Shown: positions 34,819 through 47,391 of the stretch, one piece after another
Numbering within the stretch: the first letter of the stretch is position 1
Layout of the letters: each line of letters starts with the position of its first letter
Origin: Trifolium pratense
Taxonomy: Eukaryota > Streptophyta > Magnoliopsida > Fabales > Fabaceae
Direction of reading: 5' to 3'
Length of the DNA stretch: 64,000 bases
NCBI RefSeq assembly: GCF_020283565.1
Contig: NC_060065.1
Coordinates: 17,398,866 to 17,462,865, forward strand
Notes under the pieces: generated by a model
The model's input: the letters and a program-made list of their open reading frames with translations, nothing else
Databases searched by the model: none
What the model was told of the DNA's origin: nothing
Position numbers and translations under genes: made by a program

Positions 34819-36209
34819 CTCCTTCCATCCAAATAATTGTTTTAAGGGTAAATGATCATTTACCCCCCCTGCAAAATAAGCAAATTTTCGTTTACCCCCC
34901 TATGCAGATTTTTTTTCTGTTTACCCCCCTGCAAAAAATAGATTCACTCATTTTGCCCCCTGTGTGTACAACAGGACATGTGAATGTGCAAATCTGCTGA
35001 CATGGCTTGTACACGTGGAAAAAATAATTAATATTTATTTTTTAAATTCCACGTCAGATAATATATTTTAAAAAAAAAATTCCTACAAAATAAAAAAATG
35101 GATTTTATTATTTTTTTTTCCCAAAAAAATCCTACAAATAAATTTTTTTTCCTACAAAATTTTTTAAAAAATTTCCTCCAAAAAAAATAAATTTTTTTTC
35201 CTACAAAGAATTTTTAAAAATTTCCAACAAAAAAAAATGAATTTTCTTATTTTGCTCCCAAAATAAAGTTTATTTTTAAAATAAAAATTTTAAAGATTTA
35301 TTTTCGAATCTTTTTGAAATAAAAAAAACATGATCTTTATTTTTTAAAAACAAAACATTATTTTTTTGTTAAAGAAGTTTTATTCGTGTTTTTCTCTTAT
35401 ACCAAAATCATTTGTCCTAGAACTAGAAAAATAGAAGGAAGCAGAAGACAATAACGAAGTAGAAGACGATTCCGGTGATTGAAGAAGACGACGACGAATA
35501 TGATCACGACGGTGGAAGTAAACCGGCGAAGATTTTGTTTTTTTTAAATCAAAAAGATTTGAAAATAAATTTTTAAAATCTTTATTTTGAAAATAAACTT
35601 TATTTGGGAGAAAAATATGAAAATTCGTTTTTTTATTTTAGGAAAAAAATAATAATTTTGTACGAAAAAAAACTATTTGTAGGAATTTTTTAAAATTTTG
35701 TAGGGAAAAAAAATTTATTTGTAGGATTTTCTTTTAATTTTGGAAAAAAAATTTGTTTAGTAATTTTGTAGGAAATTTTTTTTTTTTTGAAAAAAATATT
35801 ATCTGACGTGGAATTTAAAAATAAATATAAATGTTTTTTTTCCACGTGTACAAGCCACGTCAGCAAATTTGCAAAATCACATGTCCTGCTGTACACACAG
35901 GGGGCAAAATGAGTGAATTTATTTTTTGCAGGGTGTAAACAGAAAAAAAATCTGCATAGGGGGGTAAACGAAAATTTGCTTATTTTGTAGGGGGGTAAAT
36001 GATCATTTACCCTTGTTTTAATAGTATTTTTTAAAGTATATAGATGTAAATATTGTTATATAAGAACTTGTTTGATTTGTTTTAATGAATATTTTTAAAA
36101 TATTTAATTTACATAATTTTTACTAATAGACGATCAAAGATATTCGTAATTAAAATTATGTATTTAACATGCATGCATTAGCCAATGTTATATTTTGGGA
36201 CCGAAAGAG
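34819..36209. mobile_element. Stowaway-type MITE, split by a MULE
   Basis: Left end CTCCTTCCATCCAAATAA and right end (minus strand) CTCTTTCGGTCCCAAAATA, flanked by TA on both sides (34817-34818, 36210-36211), as for Tc1/mariner-derived Stowaway elements. The inner part is broken at TTGTTTTAA by the MULE at 34846-36012. Without it the MITE is about 215 bp. The right end lies about 100 bp upstream of the P450 start. Confidence 0.75.
34846..36012. mobile_element. Non-autonomous Mutator-like element (TIR-MULE)
   Basis: 1167 bp with terminal inverted repeats of about 200 bp (GGGTAAATGATCATTTACC at both ends) containing runs such as CCCCCTATGCAGA and TGTGTACAACAGGACATG in mirrored order. Perfect 9-bp target duplication TTGTTTTAA at 34837-34845 and 36013-36021. 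The middle is A/T-run rich with a short GA-rich block (35420-35530). No transposase. Confidence 0.9.
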
Positions 36210-36315
36210 TAATAATAAAATATCTTGCTCCCGTGTGGCGTGGCACTCTAGCACAATCAATTGAAAACCCTTTTATATCACAGCAACGACATAATTCAAT
36301 CACAAGACCAAAAAA

Positions 36316-39075
36316 ATGGAGGAGTTTGTGTTTCCAACAGTAACAACAATAATCATCTATGTTCTTACAATCATACTTGCTGTGATTCCATGGCATCTGT
36401 TGAACAAGTTATGGTTGAAACCAAAGAGGTTTGAAAAACTTCTCATAGCTCAAGGTCTTCAAGGTGACCCATATAAACTTTCACTATTAATGGATAACTC
36501 AAAGCAAATTTATATGATGAAGTTGCAACAAGAAGCTAAATCTAAATCCATTGGTCTTTCCAAAGAATCTGCACCATCTATTTTTTCACCTCTTCATCAA
36601 ACTGTTCACAAATATGGTATCAGACACTTCTCTCTCTTTCTATTTTGTTCTTAGACTAATATAAATGTTTCACAGCTTATACTTCAATTACTCATCTGTT
36701 CACATATTGATTTAGTAATATTCTAATCAATGATAAATTTGATGCAATGATTGAAATGATCTAATGGTTGAGTTTGTGAATGGATTCTACACGTAATAGT
36801 TTCAATTTGCATATGTGGCCAGACACGTGGACACTTTGACACTGACACGTGTATAGTTCAAACGGTGTTAGTGACAAAACTAACGGAAATGACTCAATTG
36901 ATACCTAATGGAAACGTAAGAGATCAAATTGATACTTTTTAAACGCAATGAACCAAATTGAAACCTAAAATAAACCTAAGAGACCAGATGTTTAATTAAG
37001 TATAAAAATAACTAGTGTCGTAGAGTCACTAGTTAGCAGTTTTCATATACTACCTTCGTCCCAAGAGTTAGGCACAAATGCATAAAGTTAAATTCTGTAA
37101 TCAAGCATTGTATCCTTGTTTGTTGTGCTAACATAAAGGATATGCAGGAAGAAATTCCTTTTTATGGGCAGGTACAACACCAACTGTTATCATCACAGAC
37201 CCTGAGCATATTAAGCAAGTCTTTAACAAGATTGAGGACTTCCCCAAACCAAAGCTAACATCCCTTGGCAAGTATTTGAGCAATGGTCTTGTAACTTATG
37301 AGGGTGAGAAATGGGCTAAACATCGAAAGATCGTCAATCCTGCATTTCACATAGAAAAATTGAAAGTAAGGTTAATTAATGATTTAACTTTAGGTTATTG
37401 AAAGTAATATATTCCTGCAATTTTGTAAATTAAATTTCTAATTTTCTTTTTATATTGTAGGGTATGCTGCCTGCATTTTTTCACAGTTGCAATGAAATGA
37501 TAAGCAAATGGAAGGGATTGTTGTCACCAGATGGAACATGTGAGATTGATGTTTGGCCTTTCCTTCAGAATCTTACCTGTGATGCAATTTCTAGAACAGC
37601 ATTTGGAAGCAGCTATGAAGAAGGCACAAAAATATTTGAACTTTTGAAAAAGCAAGGAAATCTGGTGATGACAGCAGGACATTCGAACATTCCATTATGG
37701 CGGTAAGACTGCAATAATATGATTTTGGAAGGGTACCACTCATGTTAAACGACTATGGTTGAGTTAGACCTAATCCAAAATACTATTAATTAAAATGAAC
37801 CATGTTCAGTTTATCATTAATCAAATGCGACATCACAATTAACATCACTAGATAAATGTTTTTTCTAGACTTCTACCAACAACTGCCAAGATGAAGATGA
37901 AAGAATTTGAAAGAGAAATCCATGATTTACTCGAGGGAATCATTACAAAACGAGAAAATGCATTGAAGAATGGTGAAACCACCAATGACGATTTATTAGG
38001 CATACTTTTGCAATCAAATCTTGCCGAAAAACAAGGAAATGGAAATAGTAGGAGTATTGGAATGACCACACAAGAAGTGATGGATGAATGCAAATTGTTT
38101 TATCTGGCGGGGCAAGAGACCACCTCAAGTTTGCTGGTTTGGACAATGGTGTTATTAGGCAGGTATCCTGAATGGCAAGCACGCGCAAGGCAGGAAGTTT
38201 TGCAAGTTTTTGAGAACCAAAATCCAAACTTTGAAGGATTAAGTCAACTTAAAATTGTATGTACTCATTATTCTCATGTTCAAATTTCAAATGATCTTAT
38301 TATATGAATTTTTATATCTACCTCTCTTTATGGATACAAAAGGGTGAATCATAATTGGTAACCAAAGCGGGTTGTAGGTTGACGTGATGATGCCGCAATA
38401 GGTCAGCACTGCAGTGATCAAATGTGTGCAGGTTTACTCTCAAATTTGAGGTTTCTGGGTATAACCTTGTGAAAAATAATTTCTGGAGATCATATCAATC
38501 GACAAGAGATAGATACATATAACCCTCAACAATGTCACCTGAAAATTTGATTTTAAAAGGCCATTTTTATCAAACATTTTCATTTTGATGATTATTATTA
38601 TTACAAAGTTCTTTTTGGTTCAAACTGATAATTATTTTTGTTTCCTTAGGTAACCATGATTTTGTATGAGGTACTAAGGTTATATCCGCCTGTACTTTAC
38701 TTCAACCGAGCTCTTCGAAAGGATTTGAAAGTTGGAAACCTTTTGCTACCCTCTGGAACACAAGTTTCCCTACCAATAATTTTGATTCACCAAGATAATG
38801 ATATATGGGGTGATGATGCAAAGGAGTTCAAACCTGAAAGGTTTGCTGAAGGAATTGCAAAGGCAACAAAAGGCCAAGTTTGTTATTTCCCTTTTGGATG
38901 GGGTCCTAGAATTTGTGTTGGACAAAACTTTGCCTTATTAGAAGCAAAGATAGCGATATCATTGTTGCTGATGAATTTCTCATTTGAGCTTTCTCCTAAT
39001 TATGCACATGTTCCTAGCATGATGCTTACTTTGAAGCCAAAAAATGGGGCAAACGTCATTTTGCATAAATTGTAA
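36316..39075 (+). CDS. Cytochrome P450, CYP72A-type, complete gene
   Basis: Exons 36316-36616, 37148-37365, 37461-37702, 37869-38256, 38650-39075; all introns GT-AG and the join gives 524 residues, normal for the family. Features: N-terminal membrane anchor (about residues 5-27), oxygen-binding I-helix AGQETT (334-339), ExxR as EVLR (390-393), PERF (445-448), haem loop [10 protein letters not shown] (465-474) with the axial Cys at 472. It is therefore expected to be an active ER-anchored haem monooxygenase. The exon plan and text ([27 protein letters not shown]) match CYP72A proteins, which in legumes include triterpene/saponin oxidases and elsewhere secologanin synthase. The substrate cannot be read from sequence. 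A CTTTTATATCA near 36268 may be the TATA box. Relics of the same family lie at 10262 and 28601. Confidence 0.92.
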
Positions 39076-39596
39076 TTTCAATTATATCTAGCATATGGAC
39101 TTTGTTTGAATATATGGTATTGTATATATGTTGTGTCAGCATTGCAGCACCTTAACAATTTTTATGTATTGTTCTCCTTTGAATATAATTGCCTCGTATA
39201 TGCAACATAACTTTGGTATTAACCTTCTTGTGTTCTTTGTTTCTTCTTTTTCTTGATCAAGTTATTTTGCTTTGCCTATTTAAAATTGGCTTAATTCCAC
39301 TTATGGCTCTTTAACTATCACGATTTGACGATTTTAATCCACTACTGTGTAAAGGAAATGGATTTAACGCAGGTACTACTAATGGCTGTCCGATCAACAG
39401 TAAACGGTTGAGAGATTAAAACAGCGAAAAAATAATCAAATAAAAATGGATTAATCAGAACTGTTTGAATATGTTTCTACGGCCGAGATTGCCTACTGTG
39501 TGAAAGCACTACAACAGACAATGTTAGACACTTAACACATAGTTAACACTTAAGACAGATCTGGATGTGTCTATTTTATAAACTATTTTGGTCTTT
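39076..39596. other. P450 3' flank
   Basis: AT-rich downstream DNA, likely 3' UTR and intergenic. A copy of AGAGATTAAAA-type repeat text is present, but no feature with firm ends. Confidence 0.4.
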
Positions 39597-39994
39597 GGCA
39601 CTGTTTGGTAACTGGCTTATAAGCTTGTTTGAAAAAAATGTGAATTGTTTGGTAACGAACTTCTCTAACTAGCTTATAGCGTTTTTTGAGATGCTATTTC
39701 AAGTAGCGTACGAGCTTATAGCTTTTTCATTTTATTCCATATTTACCCTCATTAATTTTATTTATTTATTTTTTAAAAATTATAATAACTACCCACTAAC
39801 ACTAACAAAAAAAAAAACTACCCACTAACCATGTATTTTTATGTCATTTTGTACTTACAACAGCTAAATTTGCTAAACACTTTAATTTTATTCTACTAGC
39901 TTTTCAGATATAAGCTACCAGTCATCAGCTATCAACTATAAGCTAGCTTTTCAGCTATCAGCTAGCTTATAGCTTATTTTTGCTAAACAGAGGC
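39597..39994. mobile_element. MITE with GGCACTGTTTGG ends
   Basis: Ends GGCACTGTTTGGTAA and, on the minus strand, GCCTCTGTTTAGCAA. The body repeats AGCTTATAGCT-like text in both orientations. TTT flanks both sides, possibly a 3-bp target repeat. 398 bp, non-coding. Confidence 0.6.
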
Positions 39995-40939
39995 TTTAAC
40001 AATGTTAGACACTTTCATATTAGTCCCTATTGTTATTAAAATTATACATAAATTCTCCAATATTTATTCCATTAGTCACTACTATTAATCAAATTTGTTT
40101 TGTTTTTTTTTTTTAACAAAGGTTAATCAAATTTGTTTGTTCTATCTCTTCTGCTTACGGTGTCTTGAAATGATTTTTCTTCTTTTCTTTTTCAAGGACA
40201 GGGACTAAATTGGATTTTTATTATTTAGTCAAATCATTATCTGGTTATATATATTTACACACTTAAATGGTTTGAAATAATAATATAATCTTGGATTACA
40301 CTGCACCTTATAACACTGCCTGCCTATCAGACTGAGTTTTTGAATACTGTTCGTGCAATTGCAATTGTGCAAAGTAGAAAATTGCTAATTTAATCTTTGA
40401 AACTATAAGACACTGTCAATTTAATCTTTGAAATTTTAATACACTGGTAAATTGCAGTCAAAATGTAAAAAACACCATCAATTTAATCATTGAACCATAT
40501 TAATATATTGTTTTTTTTTAACTGTTTTAAAAGTAAAATAACCAATAACACAAATAATAGATACTTAAGTATTTTAATTATTTGATACAGAGTTCTATTA
40601 TTCATTGGCTAGTGCATATAGAAAAAATATTTGTTATGAGAGTTCAATCTCTTCGATGAATCTCAATTATTTCAAGTATCAGTCGTTACAATTGTGCGCG
40701 GAAATACCCTAATTTACCATAAAAAAAAAAGTAACAAAATATTACTACTACATTAGTTTCCAAATCATCTAATAGAGACTGATATATACGATCGTAAATT
40801 TTGAATGACTTTAACTTCAATACATCTTCGGTGTAAAACATTTTACATAGTTAACAAATCACAACTATTTATGTATATATATACGATTTTAGAAATAGTT
40901 ATGATTAGACTTAATTAGTAAAATAGTCTCTTAAAGATA

Positions 40940-41190
40940 TTTGGTTTCACATTGATCCCTTAAAGAAAAAAAGGTTCGAATAGGTCCCTTAAAGGAAAAA
41001 AAATGTACAAATAGGTCCCTTAAAGACATCTCCGTTAATCAGTTTGGTCCTTTCCGTCCATTTTTTCGAGGACCAAACTGATTAACGTAGATGTCTTTAA
41101 GGGACCAAACTGACGGAGATGTCTTTAAGGAACCTATTCGGACGTTTTTTTCTTTAAGGGACCTATTCGGTCCTTTTTATGATTTCACAA
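40940..41190. repeat. Inverted-repeat block, likely transposon remnant
   Basis: Arms with GGTCCCTTAAAGACATC ... TTAATCAGTTTGGTCC (41014-41053) face GGACCAAACTGATTAACG ... GATGTCTTTAAGGGACC (41069-41106). Further partial copies of TCTTTAAGGGACC lie on both sides. No target repeat was placed. The stretch 39995-40939 before it has nothing recognisable. Confidence 0.55.
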
Positions 41191-41269
41191 TTATTATTGA
41201 TTAATTGTGTAAAACACTAATACAAGGAGAGGAAGCTTCACACGAAATCTGTGCATGACTTATCACTAT

Positions 41270-41607
41270 GGGTCCGTTTGATCTGCAAAATATAAAAACT
41301 GGACAGAACAGTACAGGATAGTACAGGACAGTACAAGACAGAACAGTACAGGACAAACGTTTAAGGTATTGAACAAACTTTGTGTTTATACGATGTTTGG
41401 TGGATAAAATGTTATTTTGGTATTTTAGACAACTTGTGCTGAGGACAAAAAGTTGTCCCGTGATTCTGTGGGGGACAAGAATTTCAAGTTTTGTCCTGTC
41501 CCTTGGCCCCCAGTTTGTCCAGTACCAAGAACAGTTTTAAAATCAAACACAGTACAGCAGAAGTTGTCCTGTCCAGTCACTTATTTTTTAGCAGATCAAA
41601 CGCACCG
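41270..41607. mobile_element. Tourist-type MITE upstream of CRK1
   Basis: Starts GGGTCCGTTTGATCTGC and ends GCAGATCAAACGCACCG, related to the element at 29768-30107 but with internal tandem repeats of ACAGTACAGGACA. TAT flanks both ends. It sits between a block conserved upstream of CRK1, CRK2 and CRK4 and the CRK1 start, lengthening that spacing. Confidence 0.75.
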
Positions 41608-41967
41608 TATACATTTGTTCAATCCACGTGTTCTGGTGTATATCAAATAAAATATATTAGTAATTCAAGATTGTCAGTTGTTTGATTAACTTGCCGTCTT
41701 TGATAGAAATAGAAATAATTTATCAATCTTTAGTTGCCTAACATATCGTAATATAGTAGTAATGTCTGAATTTTCAACATATGTGATGCTTTGAATTGAA
41801 TAGACAAAAGCAGAAAGTTTTCACATAATAAAATACTACAATTATTGACTAATCAGAAGCTTTTCAATAGCACACATAACAGAAACTTTTGTACTAACAT
41901 GTGTACTGAAATTCTTGGAAATAGTTGAATGAAAAAACTCACAACAATTAAGACATCACAACAGAAT

Positions 41968-44900
41968 ATGGCATGTATTACAAGGTTTCTAAGCTTCATT
42001 CTACTTCATATATTCCTCTTAACCTTAACAAAAGCACAATCACCATTTTACATGGTAAGTTTTTGCCAAAATTCAACAGAAAAAACAAACATCACATCAT
42101 ACCGATCCAACGTTAACAACATACTTTTATGGATAAATTCTAATTCTGCAGCAGGAACAGTATCTAACCAGACCGTGGTACGCAGCAGCAACAACGATGA
42201 TCATGTTTATGGGTACTATGATTGTCGTGGTGACGTCAGAGGAACTTTCTGTCAATTTTGTCTCACAACTGCTGTCACAGATATCGCTCGACGTTGTCCC
42301 AACGGGGTCTCGGCTATGATATGGTATGACATATGTGTCGTCGGATATTCTAACCAAACATTCATAGGAAAAGTTATTTTAACCCGATCATGGAATTTAA
42401 CCGGGTCCAAAAACGTCACGGACTCAACTGAACTTGGGAAAGCAGTAAATTACATGAGGAATTTGATAGGCAAAGTGACTACAGAAACCATTCAGAATTG
42501 GGCAATGGGTGAGTTCAATTTGAGTGACACTGAGAAAAGGTATGGTTGGGTGCAGTGTAGTAGAGATATTGGTAAGGATGGATGCAAAAAATGTTTGGAG
42601 ACAATGTTGGATAAAGTTCCTCAGTGTTGTGGAACAAAGGTAAAATGGGCAGTGGTGTGTCCTAGTTGTGGGATGGAGATTGATGATAATAAGTTCTATC
42701 AACTGCAAACAGGATCTACCTCTCCAAATCGAGGTAATATCAATTGTTGAATTTGGACTCCTTGCAGAATGATGTCACAATTGCAGAGACATAAAAAATC
42801 TTAATGTTGTCACTTGAATGCATAGATCTCAACAAAGATTTTTTATGTCTCTCCAATTGTGATAAACGTCCCCCTCATTTTATGATTCTTGTCTCAGATA
42901 GTGTTGCGTAGCACCGACCCTGTAAAATGTCATAGCGGGTTAGCTGCTATTGCAAAGACAAAATCAATGTACAAAATAAACATAAATACTCAGAAATAGA
43001 AAAATACACAAAATTAAAGCAACCATCATACTTAATAATTAAAGAATCTAAAGTACAGGGCAATAAAAACTACAAGCCAAAAATGTTGCGTCGAATCATT
43101 CCACCACTACGCTATTCAGCTATAGCGCAATTGACAACATAGCTTCCAATACACATACATTTATAACCAAAACAATTATGTGAAAATCACATTCTTTTCA
43201 AAACAGGTCATCCAGGTCTAATATCTGAGCAACAAGCAAAAATGTAAATGCATAGTTTCAACAATGAAAATAATTTAATAAATGTTTTAAAAATTGTTTA
43301 ACCGGAAGCCTTCACTCCATTGGAAAAATTAGAATTCTCCGGTATATTGTGTGAAATGCAACATTCTCATCCATGATAGTTTTGCAGGCAAGCAAGAAAG
43401 TACAACCAAAACCTTGATCATCATCTTAGTAAGTGTACTGGTGGCAGTAGCTCTACTAAGTTATTGTGTCTACTACTACTGGGGAAATAATCGGTTAAGT
43501 AAAGGTAACTATAACAAGTTGCATACATGTTGAAAATTCTCAAAGATCATTTAAGAAAATTACATATAACAGAATGTCTATTCAAACTTACTAGCTTCCT
43601 TGCTAGGTCCATCGCTGTTGAGGACTGTTAAACCTATATCTTTCCATGATAACATTCAAAGAGAGGATTCATTACATGGAGACCTTCCTACAATCCCATT
43701 AACTGTAATTCAACGGAGCACCGATAACTTTTCAGAGTCATATAAATTAGGAGAAGGAGGATTTGGCCCAGTTTACAAGGTACATATAAATTGGAACTAG
43801 AATCCAACAAATGCATGTATAATTTTTCTATATAACTTTGACAGGTTCCTATTCTATTTTCGTTCATTTTAATCAGGGTACTTTACCAGATGGCACAGAA
43901 GTTGCTGCCAAAAGGCTTTCAGAAACATCGGGTCAAGGTTGCGGGGAGTTCAAAAATGAAGTAATATTCATAGCTAAACTTCAACACAGAAACCTTGTGA
44001 GACTTGTGGGTTGCTGCATTGAGGGAGATGAAAAAATACTGGTATATGAGTACATGACAAATTCAAGCTTTGACTTTCACCTTTTCAGTATGTTAAACCT
44101 TATTCATTCCATTTTCTTTAATGATTATAATCTTTTAATTGCTCTGATTTAGTTCTGATTAATAAAAATTGAAACAATAAAAAGAATAATCGTAACTGGC
44201 CACATTTTGCACTGTGTAATATAAATTGATACATCATATCTACATCATATCCAGTGATTATCCTGTAAAACTATAAAAAAAAAAATAAAAAAAAATATTG
44301 AATGATATTCTGTGGAATAGCATGAATCCAATGTTCCTTTACGTGACAGATAAGGAAAAACAAAAGCATCTATGTTGGAAATTACGACTAAGCATTATCA
44401 ATGGAATTGCAAAAGGACTGCTTTACCTTCATGAGGATTCTCGACTTAGAGTAATCCATAGAGATCTGAAAGCCAGCAATGTTCTTCTGGATGATGAAAT
44501 GAATCCAAAAATATCAGATTTTGGATTGGCAAGGACATTTGAAAAAGACCAATGTCCGACAAAAACAAAAAGAGTTATTGGCACCTAGTAAGAGTTTTTG
44601 GAAATTCATAGAAAACAAATATTAGAAAAATTTACGTGATTCACAACTGACAGTGTTCTATTTATTGTATACAGTGGATACATGGCTCCAGAATACGCAA
44701 TGGCAGGGATATTTTCAGTGAAATCTGATGTTTTCAGCTTCGGGGTTCTTTTATTAGAAATAATTTATGGTAAAAGAAATGGCGAATTCGTTCTTTCAGA
44801 ACATATGCAAAGTCTTCTATTATATGTGAGTTTTTATGAGCCAACGATCCAACGAGCTATGATGATACTAATGTATTTTTACATTTTCTAACAAAATATT

Positions 44901-45318
44901 TCAAATCAAGTTTCTAAAAATCTATATTTGTATGCAGACTTGGAAACTCTGGTGTGACGGAAAAAGTTTAGAATTAATCGATCCTTTCCACAAAAAATCG
45001 TACGTTGAAAGTGAAGTCTTGAAGTGCATACACATTGGTTTATTGTGTGTTCAAGAAGATGCAGCAGATCGACCAACCATGTCCACCGTTGTTCGCATGC
45101 TAGGGAGTGACACAGTAGATCTTCCAAAACCCACGCAACCAGCATTTTCAGTTGGTAGAATGTCCAAGAATGAAGATCAAACTTCAAAAAATTCTAAGGA
45201 TAATTCTGTTGATGAAGAAACCCTAACTATTGTTTCACCCCAGAATGCAATAAAACATGCTTCTCTATGCTGCACTCATAAACATAAACATGGAAACGGT
45301 ATTGGCCTCGTGACCTGA
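41968..45318 (+). CDS. CRK1: cysteine-rich receptor-like kinase (DUF26-RLK), complete
   Basis: Exons 41968-42733, 43388-43504, 43607-43779, 43877-44087, 44350-44587, 44675-44825, 44938-45318; the join gives 678 residues. Signal peptide 1-24; two DUF26 (Gnk2) domains with C-x8-C-x2-C ([13 protein letters not shown] and [13 protein letters not shown]); transmembrane helix in exon 2 ([18 protein letters not shown]); Ser/Thr kinase with Gly loop GEGGFG (343-348), catalytic Lys in VAAKR (364), HRDLKASN (from 459), DFG (479) and MAPEYA. The ATP-site strand has Ala for the usual Val (VAAK). Such receptors act at the plasma membrane in immunity and stress signalling. I chose the ATG at 41968 because it is the one conserved with CRK2 and CRK3; an in-frame ATG at 41929 would add 13 residues. 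The last 24 residues are a tail unique to this copy. Confidence 0.9.
42775..42862 (+). repeat. Intron-1 foldback of CRK1 (conserved in all four CRKs)
   Basis: Arms of 28 bases at 42775-42802 and 42835-42862 are complementary at 27 of 28 positions with a 32-base loop, 41 bases after the exon-1 donor. The matching pairs are at 50011-50038/50274-50301 (CRK2), 54843-54870/54978-55005 (CRK3) and 61782-61810/61872-61900 (CRK4). In each case the right arm is followed by GATAAAC. The function is unknown. Confidence 0.75.
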
Positions 45319-46334
45319 GATAGATTAGACATATCACCAGATATCATGTCACAATATTTATACATGCAAACATCACAAATTCAAGTCTGATAAAAAACAG
45401 TCCAAAGCTAAAACCACAAAGAAACATGAGAAGTAGGATTTGATTTCTGTAAAGTCAAATGGCATATCTTAAAACAGAAAGGGCGGAGTAATTAATCTTG
45501 ATTAGATTTGTAAACAATCAAACATTATTATTATGCATATTCGCAATTTATTTTAATAATCTCCAAGATAAATTTAAAATTCATGCATATCTAACAACAA
45601 TAACAATAAACAAACGGTAAAACAAGTCAATATCTTCACTCAGCGAGGTTAATGTTTGTACCGAAGAAGAATGTGTTAGCTTCTTTCAATTCAGATTTTT
45701 TATCTCCCAAAATACTTAGTAGTATTAATTAAAGGTAATTTGAAAGAAAATACATACATACATTTAAATAAGACATACATAGAGACAAAAAAAAATAAAA
45801 TCGAAAGAGGGTTTACATTTAAAACTGTTCTTTGCTGCCATAAGTTTTATTTAGAGCAATCAACATCACAATTAAGAAACTTGAAGCCATTATGATTTCA
45901 TCTAAAACTGTCTTACAAGTGATTATGACACTATATAAGTTCAAATAAGTCAATTCAAAGAAGCTCTTGATCGGATAAACAATTTGTGAGACTAATTATA
46001 GTGATACTAATTATAGGAATTAACACTTACAATGTCATCATTTTCATACACTGATCAAGATGGACTTTGTGACGCAGAGAACCTCCGTTTTAAGGGATTT
46101 CCTTGTTTCCGCAATTTTCAAAGGGGCAGTTAATTGATGAGATAAACTGAAGTAGAAAAAGCTTCCCACCAGTAGTGTAGAGGCAATTTGGCTTGGGCTA
46201 GTAGTGTGAGTAGTGCACCGTTTCTAAGGTTTTGGTGGCGAATGAACGACGTTAAAATTTGGGTCTAACTATTAAATAGAATAAAAAAATTGAATTGCTA
46301 ATAAACATTGAATTTTTTTATTTAATATCAAAAT
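45319..46334. other. CRK1 3' flank with blocks shared downstream of CRK3
   Basis: GAGGTTAATGTTTGT-C-GAAGAAGAAT at 45647 and TTTGTGACGCAGAGAACCTCC at 46066 recur near 58923 and 59917. The second block reads, on the minus strand, RRFSASQSP followed by a strong splice donor (GTAAGTG) in the other copy. No full gene can be built here. Confidence 0.5.
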
Positions 46335-46998
46335 ACTCATACAAAATGAGCATTTTTAGATGCAAATTCACTAATAATTGTTTTTATATCAATATGTTCT
46401 ATTATATCTTTCTCGATATATAAAATAGCCAGACGATTCAACTTTTCTTGTGACATTGACGATCTCAAATAGTTTTTCAATAATTTTAACTTTGAAAAAC
46501 TTATTTCTCCATATGCAACAGTCACCAGCATAGTTAAGAGAATTCGATAAGCAATTGCAACATTTGGATAACAATATGCAACTTTGACAAACTCATGAAT
46601 TTCAATGGCTGACATCAACACATTTGCAACACTTTCAATTCAGAAAAAGATCATCTGCATCAACATCCGACAAATCCTTATAAGAAAAAACAATCTTAAA
46701 ATTTGTGCACGATTTTTGTAATTCATCATTATCCAATGATTTCAATATTTTTGCATCAAATAAAAATCCAAAAATACTTTCGAATACTTTTAACTGCTCA
46801 AATCTATTTTTTAATGAAGTTATTGCCATATCAACCACCACAAAAAAAATAATTGACTTTAAAAGATTCCTCGGGTGATTGTATTTCCTCATCATCATCA
46901 TTCTCGTCATATTGTCTTTTTCGAAAGCTACGACGCTTTGTTAGAAGTGTTGGCTCTATACCCATATCCAATGCAAGAGTTTTTGCAATATTCATACT
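46335..46998 (-). pseudogene. hAT transposase relic (C-terminal dimerisation domain)
   Basis: Read on the minus strand: LALDMGIEPTLLTKRRSFRK, an acidic stretch, FFVVVDMAITSLKNRFEQL, then after a frameshift near 46625-46640 CYPNVAIAYRILLTMLVTVA and SFSKLKLLKNYLRSSMSQEK. This is the C-terminal part of plant hAT-type (zinc-finger MYM/TTF-like) transposases, including the dimerisation domain. The N-terminal zinc finger and first catalytic residues are missing. Confidence 0.82.
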
Positions 46999-47214
46999 CA
47001 GGACGGAGCCAGTAATTTAGCTTAATGGGGGCCGAGTTTAAAAATACAAGTTAAAGAAAAAACTAAATTTTGAAAGCACAATATATATAACAAGCTATAA
47101 GATAAATTTAAAGCTAATATTGACATATATATATATATATATATATACCCAAAAAAAAAAAAATTGGGGCCCTAATACTTGATAGCCTCGCCCTCCTTGC
47201 CCCTCCTCAGATAC
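46999..47214. mobile_element. Small hAT-like insertion with (AT)n core
   Basis: Starts CAGGACGGAGCCAG, similar to the hAT end at 6638, and contains an (AT)n run and an A-run at 47128-47163. The right end is near GATACGGCATTG, but no target repeat is visible. It separates the hAT relic from the copia fragment. Confidence 0.45.
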
Positions 47215-47391
47215 GGCATTGAGTCCTAGTTCAGCCACATGTCTATGTTTCTCTCGGCTCTACCATTTTTGTTGAGAGGTGTATAGACATAACATTCTGA
47301 ATTGAATTCCTGACTCTATGGCTATCTTTTGGACAGGTTTGTACTCACCTCCTCCATCATACCGAATTCTTTGTTTCTGTCACAAATTATT
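47215..47391 (-). pseudogene. copia integrase fragment
   Basis: Minus-strand frame reads KQRIRYDGGGEYKP, then GIQFRMLCLYTSQQ, then an in-frame stop and REKHRHVAELGLNA. This matches the copia integrase core (DGGGEY ... YTPQQNGVAERKNRH). About 55 codons, no flanking LTR. Confidence 0.8.

Noticed and set aside
41453..41685. Two overlapping 64-codon frames upstream of CRK1
   Set aside because: Inside the MITE; a related frame appears in the MITE at 29768-30107, so it reflects transposon sequence.
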